Numbered from the stretch's first letter, positions 1 to 5,585 are shown. The stretch: DNA of 5,854 bases from Devosia equisanguinis (GCA_945901835.1 CAMDMH010000230.1:1-5854), one strand, 5' to 3'. The notes: generated by a model not told the origin, from the letters alone. Numbers and translations: made by a program.

Positions 1-923
1 AGGACTTCGCGGCGGATACGCTCCTGCCATTGCGGCGCGCGCGCCATGAGATAGAGCGACCACGTGAGCGCCTTCGCGGTCGTCTCGTGACCGGCCAGCA
101 GAAACGTCAGTAGATTGTCGACGAGTTGGTCGTCCGACATAGGCTGGCCGGTTTCGGGATCGCGGGCGGCGAGCAGACGGCCGAGCAGGTCTTTCGCGCC
201 TGCCGGTTCACTTCGGCGGCGGGCTAGCAACTGGTGCACGGTCCCGCGTAACGCCTCCGCTGCGCGCCGCGACGGCCATTTGCCGGGGTGCCAGACCCAT
301 TCGGGAAGCCCGACGATGCCGAAGCCGATTTCCCAGCTGACCCAGGCCAGCAGCCGATGCGCTTCACGCTTGATCACCGCGTCCTCGGCCGGCACGGTGC
401 CGGCCAGGATCGAGCTCGTAATGATCTCGTAGGTCACGTCCGTCATGGCGTGATCGACGGCCGCGATACTGCCCGGAGGGGCCCTGCGCCAGCGCTCGAC
501 CTGGCGGCCGGCAGCCGACGTCATCGCGGGGATATGGCCGAGCAACTCCTGGTGGCGGAACAGCGGCGCGGCAGTCCGGCGCTGCCAGCGCCAGGCGGGA
601 CCTTCGGCGGTCAGGATGCCATGTCCGAGCGTCGGCTCGAAGATGCGCCGCTCCAGCGGGGTCTTCGTGAAGTCCTCATGCTCGTGCAGCAGAATTCGCT
701 CGACCATCGCGGGGTCTGTGACCCAGGCGTTCTTGCGGCCGTTCCGTTCTACGACGAGGAGCGGCTGCTCGTTGACGCTGGCCGGCAGCGTTCGCAGCGG
801 ATTGCGCACGAAGGTCGGCAGGAAGCGTGAGAGCGGCAAGGGCTCGCGCGGAGGCTCTACCGTCGGCGGATAGAGCGGCGGCGGATCCGCCCGTTCGGCC
901 TGTTCAACCTGATCGCGGGCCAT
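1..923 (-). CDS. Cytochrome P450, N-terminal two-thirds (3' end outside the window)
   Basis: Reading leftward from the ATG at 923-921 the frame stays open for 307 codons to the window edge. Two P450 hallmarks are visible: the C-helix WxxxR motif (W111, R115, in EGPAWRWQRR), which contacts a heme propionate, and the I-helix oxygen-activation motif AGHETT at residues 277-282, preceded by DDQLVDNLLTFLL. The ExxR motif and the heme-ligating cysteine would lie in the missing third, since P450s are usually 400-460 aa. There is no N-terminal membrane anchor, so this is a soluble bacterial-type monooxygenase needing separate redox partners; the substrate cannot be told. The ATG has GGGAG seven nt upstream. 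An in-frame TTG (926) and GTG (941) exist but lack a comparable site. The small basic ORF ends 140 nt upstream on the same strand, so co-transcription is possible. The family call is very secure; the subfamily is unknown. Confidence 0.96.
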   Translation of the reverse strand, partial: MARDQVEQAERADPPPLYPPTVEPPREPLPLSRFLPTFVRNPLRTLPASVNEQPLLVVERNGRKNAWVTDPAMVERILLHEHEDFTKTPLERRIFEPTLGHGILTAEGPAWRWQRRTAAPLFRHQELLGHIPAMTSAAGRQVERWRRAPPGSIAAVDHAMTDVTYEIITSSILAGTVPAEDAVIKREAHRLLAWVSWEIGFGIVGLPEWVWHPGKWPSRRAAEALRGTVHQLLARRRSEPAGAKDLLGRLLAARDPETGQPMSDDQLVDNLLTFLLAGHETTAKALTWSLYLMARAPQWQERIRREV

Positions 924-941
924 CAAGCCACTCCCGCTCAC

Positions 942-958
942 TGTGCTGCGTCAGCACA
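942..958. promoter_or_regulatory. Perfect inverted repeat upstream of the P450 gene
   Basis: TGTGCTG and CAGCACA form a 7-bp perfect stem around a CGT loop. The repeat ends 19 nt before the P450 ATG and just upstream of its GGGAG ribosome binding site. No T-run follows on either strand, so it does not look like an intrinsic terminator. It could be an operator or a 5'-leader hairpin. The symmetry is seen; the role is inferred. Confidence 0.4.
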
Positions 959-996
959 CCCTGATGAAAGAGAAAAAGCGCAGCCGAGGCCACGCT

Positions 997-1010
997 TATC
1001 TCATATCTCA
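997..1010. repeat. Tandem 7-bp direct repeat (TATCTCA x2) in the P450 upstream region
   Basis: Two adjacent copies of TATCTCA (TGAGATA on the minus strand) stand out as the most AT-rich spot between the small basic ORF and the P450 gene. On the minus strand they lie where a -10 region or a direct-repeat regulator site could sit. I found no convincing -35/-10 pair at good spacing, so a promoter is only a possibility. Confidence 0.25.
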
Positions 1011-1063
1011 GAGGCGCAAGGTCGAATTCGGGCAGATGGCCGAACGCAGGCCCGAAGTCTCGT

Positions 1064-1246
1064 TCAAGCCGCCGCGGCCTTGGCCTTCGCCTGGCGGGCG
1101 ATACCCGACAGCTTCTTCAGGCGCTTGCGGGCCGCCGGGGTGTTGCCCTGGATGCGCGTGACCTTGGCGCGGGGAATTGCGTGAGCGAGCTTTTTCTTGC
1201 GCGTCTCGATATTGCGTGGCGAACGCGCGCCTCTCTGTGCAGCCAT
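1064..1246 (-). CDS. Small, very basic protein of unknown function (60 aa)
   Basis: The ORF starts at ATG 1246-1244 with GAGG seven nt upstream and ends at TGA 1066-1064. I do not recognise a family. The product has 9 Arg and 9 Lys against a single Glu, for a net charge near +17. The middle is Arg/Lys-rich (ETRKKKLAHAIPRAK, ARKRLKKLSGIARQ) and the tail is Lys-Ala (AKAKAAAA), resembling the Lys/Ala-rich tails of histone-H1-like or ribosome-associated basic proteins. There are no cysteines, no signal peptide and no membrane segment. Nucleic-acid binding is a reasonable guess from composition only. It lies between iorB and the P450 gene on the same strand, about 300 nt after iorB. A longer minus-strand frame overlaps it (1008-1499) but translates the G/C-block repeats and is not credible. 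Chance ORFs of this size are common in GC-rich DNA; the ribosome binding site and composition favour a real gene. Confidence 0.5.
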   Translation of the reverse strand: MAAQRGARSPRNIETRKKKLAHAIPRAKVTRIQGNTPAARKRLKKLSGIARQAKAKAAAA

Positions 1247-1381
1247 GGGGAAACCTCGAATGAATGGTTGGCGGAGCCTCAGGGCGCGAACGCGCCTCCA
1301 GCCCGGTTGCGCCCTCAGTTAGGCGAAATCGGCAGCGGTGGCAAGCTGGGGATGGAATAGCGTTGTTTTTCCGACGCGCAC

Positions 1382-1421
1382 TTCCCCCTCCCCTCGATGG
1401 GGAGGGGTCGGGGGTGGGGTG
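1382..1421 (+). repeat. G/C-block dispersed repeat, copy A
   Basis: This unit is a C-rich half (CCCCCTCCCC) followed by a G-rich half. The halves pair as a short palindrome around CGAT (CCCCTCGATGGGG), and GGGGAGGGG, GGGGG and GGGG complete the G-rich arm. It matches the reverse complement of copies B and C nearly throughout: all three contain GTGGGGAGGGG or ATGGGGAGGGG, a two- or three-base break, then a G-run, T and another G-run. The four G-runs (1399-1402, 1404-1407, 1410-1414, 1416-1419) fit a G-quadruplex motif on the plus strand. Such units are common between genes in alphaproteobacteria. Confidence 0.85.
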
Positions 1422-1471
1422 AAAAAGCCGCAAGTGCCATCGAGCGTCCTTCCGACCGTTACGCCGAGTGA

Positions 1472-1511
1472 CACCCCCACCCCTATCCCCTCCCCACAAG
1501 GGGGAGGGGGA
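1472..1511 (-). repeat. G/C-block dispersed repeat, copy B (inverted relative to A)
   Basis: This is the same unit as copy A in the opposite orientation, lying 43 nt after the iorB stop. Its G-runs are on the minus strand (complements of 1474-1478, 1480-1483, 1487-1490 and 1492-1495). A and B together form a long, imperfect dyad of about 40 bp around a 50-nt loop. Transcribed as iorB read-through RNA, this could fold into a very stable stem. The pairing is seen; any function in termination or RNA stability is inferred. Confidence 0.85.
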
Positions 1512-1517
1512 CCTGAA

Positions 1518-1531
1518 GTGCGATTTCGCAC
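1518..1531. terminator. Short hairpin just downstream of the iorB stop
   Basis: GTGCGA and TCGCAC are perfectly complementary and lie 23 nt beyond the iorB stop codon, beside repeat copy B. A realistic fold has a 5-bp stem and a 4-nt loop. No U-run follows in the iorB direction, so alone it is a poor intrinsic terminator. Combined with the A/B dyad it may mark the 3' end of the iorAB message. Confidence 0.3.
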
Positions 1532-1553
1532 CACGCGTGCAAAGGGCTGCCTC

Positions 1554-3227
1554 TCACCCAGGGCCAGTGCCCGCGGGCAAGCCCGAGTTCACTTCGCTCG
1601 CGGGGACCAAGCCGAGGCGTTCGATGGCGGTTTCGAGGGTGGCGGGGTCTTCGTCGGCGAGGGCGGCCTTGCGCAAAAGTGCCACATGGCGGGCCGGGTC
1701 GGTGTGGCCGGAGAGTGTGGGCACGAGGCCGAGGATGCGCGCGTATTTCGCGGTGCCGCGGTCATGGGTGTCGCCGTAGCCTTTGACGAGGTTGCGGCAC
1801 TCGGCGATCTCTACGGCCAGCGCGTAGTCCTTCGGCGCAGTCTCTGCGATGAGTTGCAGCCACGCCTCGAGGCTCGCCTGCTCGCGCGTATAGCGCATCG
1901 AGGAGCGGCGGCGCGGCTTCAGGCTCGCGACCGCGTGCATCAAGAGGAAGCCGCGCAGCGAGGTGGTCTCGACGATGCGCCCTTCGCGCGTGAGGCGGCC
2001 GACGATGCGCCGCGCCAGAAAATTGCGCTCGAGGAAGCGGCCGAGCCACGCGGGCACGGTCTCCGCGATCTCCTGCAGGCGGGGATGCAGGAACTCGGCG
2101 ACCCGGAGGGCCTGCCCCTCATCGACCTTCACTTCGGCTGCGACGCGATCGAAGCGGGCTGCTCGGATCTTCAGCTCGGCGACGCGGATCGTATCTTCGT
2201 AGGCCATGCCAAGTGCCAGATAGCGGGCGACCTCGGTGAGCAGGCGCTTGCTGCCGTCGCCGTGGTGGCGATCGAGCGCGGCGATGGGCGCGAGGCGATC
2301 GAGAAAGAGTCGCGCGTAGGCGGCGTCCTGATAGTCGGTGAGGCGGCGCACGGCTTCTTGCGCGATCGGGCGCACCGGCTCGGCATAGGCGGTGCCGGCT
2401 TCGGTGAGCGCGATCGTGAACGGGCTCTGGCGGACGGGTGCGGCGGCTGTCTTCGGTTGTGGCGCTGAAGGCGCCGGCGAAGCGGTAGGCTTGCCCAGAG
2501 CATCGTCGAAGCCGCGTGCGAAGCCGCGCTTGGAAGCGGTGACGCCGACGCCGCTACGCTCGATGGCGCTCTCGAACTCCGCGCGATCGAACGGCAGTGC
2601 TCCGGATGCGGCAAGTGCGCCCAGCATGACCGCCGAGATGACGCTTCCGGTTTCTTCGGCCGCCGTTCCCATGTCGCAGGCGACGAGGCGATACGCGGCG
2701 AGGCGGGCGGCTTCGAGAAGGACTGTCTCGTCGGCCCGGCCATCACCCGGCACGAGGCGTTCGGTCATGGCGAAGACGCGGCCGGTCGAGGTGACGAGCG
2801 TGGTGCGGTCGGGCGTGACGATGCCGCGCTGGATGGCGCGACCGGCTTCCATCAGTTCGGAGGCGAGCACGATGTCGACGTCGCCCGGCATGGGGGAGAG
2901 CGCCATGACGGGTACTTGTCCTCCTCCCCCCTCTTTTTTCCCCCCACCGCTCTCTTGCCCCCCACCCCCGTCCCCTCCCCACGAGGGGGACGGGGGAAGC
3001 AAGGGCTGTCCGTTTCGGATGTCAGAACCGGAGGGGCTGCCACCGCCGGTAAGGGGAAACAGCTCCAGGTAGTAGTTGGTTGCGCCGGTGCGTTGGGCGA
3101 CGCCGGGGATCGAGGTCTGCTGCGCGAGCCAGCCGTTGGCCTCGGCGGTTTCGACGATCCAGCCGGCGAGCACGCCGCCGCCTTCGCCGCCCATGGCGAG
3201 GATCGCGATGCGGATGGTGCGATTCAT
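1554..3227 (-). CDS. iorB: Indolepyruvate oxidoreductase beta subunit (long form) with an in-frame repeat insertion
   Basis: The partner of IorA in oxidative decarboxylation of indolepyruvate and related aryl-pyruvates to aryl-acetyl-CoA. Residues 1-235 form the gamma-type domain of 2-oxoacid:ferredoxin oxidoreductases: the NRTIRIAILAMGGEGGGVLA start with its glycine-rich loop, then PGVAQRTGAT (41-50) and GDVDIVLASELMEAGRA (115-131). A low-complexity Ala/Pro linker (about 245-265) leads to an alpha-helical C-terminal domain (about 270-545) typical of the long alphaproteobacterial form, matching the DUF6537 region as I recall it. Residues about 59-106 are Gly/Pro-rich and coincide with repeat copy C. 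As I remember, relatives run a little over 500 aa, so the extra length here (557 aa) fits this insertion. The ATG at 3227 is chosen because homology begins exactly there; in-frame GTGs (3239, 3233) and a longer frame to 3407 overlap the iorA end and lack support. It lies 14 nt after the iorA stop without a strong ribosome binding site, suggesting translational coupling. Confidence 0.95.
   Translation of the reverse strand: MNRTIRIAILAMGGEGGGVLAGWIVETAEANGWLAQQTSIPGVAQRTGATNYYLELFPLTGGGSPSGSDIRNGQPLLPPSPSWGGDGGGGQESGGGKKEGGGGQVPVMALSPMPGDVDIVLASELMEAGRAIQRGIVTPDRTTLVTSTGRVFAMTERLVPGDGRADETVLLEAARLAAYRLVACDMGTAAEETGSVISAVMLGALAASGALPFDRAEFESAIERSGVGVTASKRGFARGFDDALGKPTASPAPSAPQPKTAAAPVRQSPFTIALTEAGTAYAEPVRPIAQEAVRRLTDYQDAAYARLFLDRLAPIAALDRHHGDGSKRLLTEVARYLALGMAYEDTIRVAELKIRAARFDRVAAEVKVDEGQALRVAEFLHPRLQEIAETVPAWLGRFLERNFLARRIVGRLTREGRIVETTSLRGFLLMHAVASLKPRRRSSMRYTREQASLEAWLQLIAETAPKDYALAVEIAECRNLVKGYGDTHDRGTAKYARILGLVPTLSGHTDPARHVALLRKAALADEDPATLETAIERLGLVPASEVNSGLPAGTGPG
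2910..3053 (-). repeat. Low-complexity insertion within iorB
   Basis: This segment encodes IorB residues about 59-106. They begin at LTGGGSPSGSD, pass through PLLPPSPSWGGDGGGGQ and end in GGGKKEGGGGQVP. On either side the sequence is normal domain sequence: the strand NYYLELFP before, and VMALSPMPGDVDIV after. The length is a multiple of three and no stop is introduced. The boundaries are estimated from where family-like sequence resumes and are uncertain by several codons. Confidence 0.75.
2958..2998 (-). repeat. G/C-block dispersed repeat, copy C, inside the iorB coding sequence
   Basis: This is the third copy of the unit seen at 1382-1421 and 1472-1511, in the same orientation as copy B. 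Its minus strand reads a C-rich arm, CTCGTGGGGAGGGG, then AC, GGGGG, T and GGGGGG. The four G-runs (complements of 2958-2963, 2965-2969, 2972-2975 and 2977-2980) therefore lie in the iorB mRNA. A further purine-rich tail (complement of 2921-2949: GGTGGGGGG, an A-run, then GAGGGGGGAGGAGG) extends it. It is translated as part of the Gly-rich segment near residues 77-90. Confidence 0.85.
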
Positions 3228-3241
3228 CGGCACGCCCACGG

Positions 3242-5404
3242 TCACGCTCTCGCCGCGACGAGGCGGCGCTCCATGCGGGTCTGCAGGCGGCGGATGATGG
3301 CGCTGCGCCAGCGTTGCTTCGTCCGCTCCCAGCGGCCGGGATTGGAGACGATCGTGGCGCGATAGAACGACGGACAGAGCACGGCGGCGTGAGCGACCTC
3401 GCCGCAAAGGCCGCAGCCGACGCAGGAGTTGATGACCTTCGTCACGGGATCTTTGCGCAGGGGATCAGGGTTCGGCGCGATGGTCAGCGACGGACAGCCG
3501 GACAGGCGAATGCAGGAGTGATCCCCGGTGCAGGTTTCCGGGTCGACACCGAAGCGCTCGCGCTCCACGCGTTCGCCGCGTGCCACGGCCTGCGCTTTCA
3601 GCGGGCGCTCGCGGCGCTGGCGGTTCAGCATGCACTCGGATTGCGCAACGATGACTTTGGGTCCCGGTTCCTTAGACGTGAGCGCCTCCTTCAAGGTGCG
3701 CATCATCGTCTTTAGGTCGTAGGTCGGATTGATCGTGCGGGCCCACGATACGCCGATGCCGCGAACGGCCTTCTCGATGGTATTGCCCGTCGCGCGGGTG
3801 GGTTGGGCGTGGTGCGACGACAAGATGTCCTGGCCGCCGGTCGCGGCGGAGTAGCCGTTGTCGACGACGAGGATGACGTTGTCGGACTTGTTGAACACGG
3901 CGTTGCCGACCGACGACGAGAGCCCGTTGTGCCAAAAGCCGCCGTCGCCGATCATCGAGATGGCGCGCTTTACCGGCTTATCCGGCGTGCCTTTCACGTT
4001 GAAGGCGGAGGCAGCGGCGGGCCCGAGTCCGTAACCCATCGTGGACGAGCCGATGTTGAACGGCGGCAGCGATGCGAACAGGTGGCAGCCGATGTCGCTC
4101 GACACGTGATGCGGGCCGGTCTCGCGTTCGACGAGTTTCATCGCGGTGAAAATCGGCCGTTCCGGGCAGCCCGTGCAGAACGACGGCGGACGCGCGTGGA
4201 CCTTGCCGTCGAGCATCGCGAGCGCGGCCTTGAGGCGGTTGTCGCTGGGTGAAGGCGCGTCGGCTGGAACGAGGGCGGGCCGATACGCACGGACGAACGA
4301 CTTGATACCGTCGCGCATGATTCCGCCGGTCAACTCGCCGGCCATCGGCAGCATGTCCTTGCCGTTGATTTTCGTTTGGATGTCGGCGCGGCGGAGGACC
4401 GTGTTGACGGCCTGCTCGATGAATTCGGGCTGGCCTTCCTCGACGATCAGGATCGCCTGCTTCGTGGCGGCGAACCACGTGAGTTCGTCGTCGATCAGGG
4501 GATAGGTGACGTTGAGCACGTAGATCGGTACGCGGCTGTTGCCGAACGCGTCGGCGAGCCCCAGCGTCTCGAGTGCGCGGACGACGCCGTTATACATGCC
4601 GCCCTGGCAGACGATGCCGATGTCGGTGAGATCGCCGGGGAAGAATTCGTTGAGGCCGTGGTCCGCGATGAACTTCACGGCGGCAGGCCAGCGCTTCTCG
4701 ATCTTCTCCTTCTCGTGCGCGTAGCTCATCGGCGGCAGCACGATCTTGGACGTTTCGCGCCTGGGTGCGTTCAACGCATCGGCCAGCGTGAACGAAGGCG
4801 CGACGTTGGCCTTCGTCTCGAAGCGGCCGTAGACGTGGCAGGCGCGGATCCGCACTTCGAGCATGACGGGCGTGCTCGACGCTTCCGACAGCTCGAAGCC
4901 CTTCTCCACGCAGTCGACGATCTTGTCGACGCTCGGGCGCGGATCCATCAGCCAGATCTGGCTCTTCATCGCGAAGGGATGCACGCGCTCCTGCATGATC
5001 GAGGAGCCTTCGCCGTAGTCCTCGCCGACGATGATGAGCGCGCCGCCGGTGACGCCGCCAGACGCGAGGTTCGACAGTGCGTCCGAGGCGACGTTGACGC
5101 CGACGACGGACTTGAAGGTGACGGCGCCTCGCAACGGATAGGACACGGATGCCGCGAGCATCGCGGCGGCGGCGGCCTCGTTGGCGCTACTCTCGAAGTG
5201 GACGCCGAGATCGTCGAGGATGTCCTGCGCGTCGCCGAGCACGTCCATCAGGTGGGAGACGGGCGCGCCTTGATAGCCGCCGACGTAGGCGACGCCCGAT
5301 TGCAGCAGCGCCTTGGTGATGGCGAGGATGCCTTCGCCACGGAACTCTTCGCCCGGCCCCAGGCGCAGCGACTTCACCTCTTCCTTGAAAGACCGCTCGG
5401 CCAT
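3242..5404 (-). CDS. iorA: Indolepyruvate ferredoxin oxidoreductase alpha subunit
   Basis: The catalytic subunit: it uses thiamine diphosphate to decarboxylate indolepyruvate or related aryl-pyruvates and passes electrons through [4Fe-4S] clusters to ferredoxin. The N-terminal pyrimidine-binding-type domain is recognisable (GGYQGAPVSHLMDVL at 42-56, SSANEAAAAAML at 72-83). A second domain spans about 255-380. The pyrophosphate-binding domain has FCTGCPERPIF (409-419), SSDIGCHLF, and the thiamine-diphosphate motif from GDGGFWHNG (486-494) to VVDNGYSAATGGQ (513-525). The C-terminus carries ferredoxin-like cysteines: C625, C631 and C637 in the CTGDHSCIRLSGCPSL form normal for this class, then CVGCGLC (661-667) with C677-Pro. 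At 720 aa it looks full length with all key residues. The start is supported by AAGGA six nt before the ATG. It is first in the iorAB operon, with iorB 14 nt downstream. It diverges from the membrane-protein gene at 5615. A role in aromatic amino acid or arylpyruvate breakdown is known for the family; the exact substrate here is inferred. Confidence 0.97.
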   Translation of the reverse strand: MAERSFKEEVKSLRLGPGEEFRGEGILAITKALLQSGVAYVGGYQGAPVSHLMDVLGDAQDILDDLGVHFESSANEAAAAAMLAASVSYPLRGAVTFKSVVGVNVASDALSNLASGGVTGGALIIVGEDYGEGSSIMQERVHPFAMKSQIWLMDPRPSVDKIVDCVEKGFELSEASSTPVMLEVRIRACHVYGRFETKANVAPSFTLADALNAPRRETSKIVLPPMSYAHEKEKIEKRWPAAVKFIADHGLNEFFPGDLTDIGIVCQGGMYNGVVRALETLGLADAFGNSRVPIYVLNVTYPLIDDELTWFAATKQAILIVEEGQPEFIEQAVNTVLRRADIQTKINGKDMLPMAGELTGGIMRDGIKSFVRAYRPALVPADAPSPSDNRLKAALAMLDGKVHARPPSFCTGCPERPIFTAMKLVERETGPHHVSSDIGCHLFASLPPFNIGSSTMGYGLGPAAASAFNVKGTPDKPVKRAISMIGDGGFWHNGLSSSVGNAVFNKSDNVILVVDNGYSAATGGQDILSSHHAQPTRATGNTIEKAVRGIGVSWARTINPTYDLKTMMRTLKEALTSKEPGPKVIVAQSECMLNRQRRERPLKAQAVARGERVERERFGVDPETCTGDHSCIRLSGCPSLTIAPNPDPLRKDPVTKVINSCVGCGLCGEVAHAAVLCPSFYRATIVSNPGRWERTKQRWRSAIIRRLQTRMERRLVAARA

Positions 5405-5413
5405 CGTATTTCC
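5387..5413. repeat. Direct repeat, copy 1, spanning the iorA start codon and ribosome binding site
   Basis: These 27 bases recur at 5538-5564 with two mismatches (25 of 27 identical). This copy carries the iorA ATG (5404-5402), its first codons and most of the ribosome binding site. The repeat pair brackets the palindromic element at 5415-5530. Confidence 0.85.
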
Positions 5414-5415
5414 TT
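5411..5415 (-). promoter_or_regulatory. Ribosome binding site of iorA, at the junction with the palindromic element
   Basis: On the minus strand AAGGA lies six nt before the iorA ATG. Its GGA belongs to the direct repeat. The two leading A residues come from positions 5414-5415, where the inverted-repeat element begins. The upstream repeat copy has TGGGA at the same place, so the element edge may have altered the binding site. Confidence 0.6.
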
Positions 5416-5530
5416 GTAGGTCGGGTCAAGCGCAGCGCGACCCGACATGGTTCGTATAATCGGCATTCATGACCTGCGTTGCGCTACCGGCAACGCCGGA
5501 TCGCGGCCAAAGGCCTTGACCCGACCTACA
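5415..5530. mobile_element. Small palindromic repeat element with 16-bp terminal inverted repeats (MITE-like)
   Basis: The ends TGTAGGTCGGGTCAAG (5415-5430) and CTTGACCCGACCTACA (5515-5530) are perfect inverted repeats. The left end also forms its own hairpin: GTCGGGTC (5420-5427) pairs with GACCCGAC (5439-5446). The interior has further small dyads (CGTTGC 5477-5482 with GCAACG 5490-5495; CCGGC 5487-5491 with GCCGG 5495-5499). There is no coding capacity. Size, inverted ends and flanking direct repeats fit a miniature non-autonomous element or a paired REP-like unit. No transposase is present to name a family. Confidence 0.65.
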
Positions 5531-5555
5531 CTGCCCCGAACGACCGCGCGGCCAT
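5526..5555 (-). other. Possible 9-aa upstream ORF made by the duplicated iorA start
   Basis: The second direct-repeat copy reads ATG GCC GCG CGG TCG TTC on the minus strand, giving MAARSF against MAERSF in IorA. It has GGGA upstream and stops at a TAG (5528-5526) in the right inverted repeat. Offset from the true start is 151 nt, so it is out of frame with iorA. If the iorA promoter lies upstream of 5555, this would be a short translated leader. It is a reading of the sequence, not a supported gene. Confidence 0.3.
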
Positions 5556-5564
5556 CGTATTTCC
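5538..5564. repeat. Direct repeat, copy 2, an upstream duplicate of the iorA start region
   Basis: This matches 5387-5413 at 25 of 27 positions; the differences are at 5541 and 5547. It includes a duplicate of the iorA ATG (5555-5553) and the purine-rich stretch before it. It is the outer copy, further from the iorA coding region. Confidence 0.85.
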
Positions 5565-5585
5565 CAGTTGTTGCAGTCAGTCAGT

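Larger units (their letters stand above)
1247..1553. other. Non-coding spacer between iorB and the small basic ORF
   Basis: I see no credible gene here. The stretch holds two oppositely oriented copies of a 40-bp G/C-block repeat (1382-1421 and 1472-1511). It also holds a short hairpin just after the iorB stop and a GC-rich leader before the small ORF, with alternative pairings (AGGGCGC at 1281-1287 with GCGCCCT at 1309-1315; GGCGCG at 1283-1288 with CGCGCC at 1291-1296). Open frames through this region encode only Pro/Gly/Arg-rich repeat translations. Confidence 0.7.

Noticed and set aside
115..873. Several plus-strand open frames over the P450 region
   Set aside because: The minus strand encodes clear P450 motifs over the same bases; the plus-strand products are low-complexity Arg/Ser/Ala-rich shadows.
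1008..1499. Minus-strand frame of 163 codons covering the repeats and the small basic ORF
   Set aside because: Its first half translates the G/C-block repeats (PTPDPSPSRGGG) and the rest reads through the better-supported 60-aa ORF in another frame. No ribosome binding site or domain supports it.
1372..1520. Repeats considered as a CRISPR array or part of an insertion sequence
   Set aside because: There are only two units here, in opposite orientation, with no regular spacers and no transposase or cas gene nearby.
1338..2468. Long plus-strand open frame (376 codons) opposite iorB
   Set aside because: It is antisense to the well-supported IorB helical domain, begins in repeat copy A, and has Arg/Ala/Gly-rich composition without a recognisable motif. 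High GC at third codon positions readily leaves such frames open.
2910..3053. iorB as a pseudogene broken by the repeat
   Set aside because: The frame continues through the insertion and stays intact to residue 557 with normal domain sequence on both sides.
3228..3407. N-terminal extension of iorB to an ATG at 3407
   Set aside because: It would overlap the last 55 codons of iorA in another frame, and IorB homology begins exactly at the ATG at 3227.
4376..5419. Long plus-strand open frame (347 codons) opposite iorA
   Set aside because: It is antisense to the IorA N-terminal half, where conserved motifs are on the minus strand. Its Asp/Val/Ala/His-heavy composition is typical of a mirror frame of a GC-rich gene.
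5455..5460. Plus-strand TATAAT as a promoter for the gene at 5615
   Set aside because: It is a perfect -10 hexamer but has only GC-rich hairpin sequence (GCAGCG) where a -35 should be, and it lies about 155 nt from the start codon inside the repeat element.
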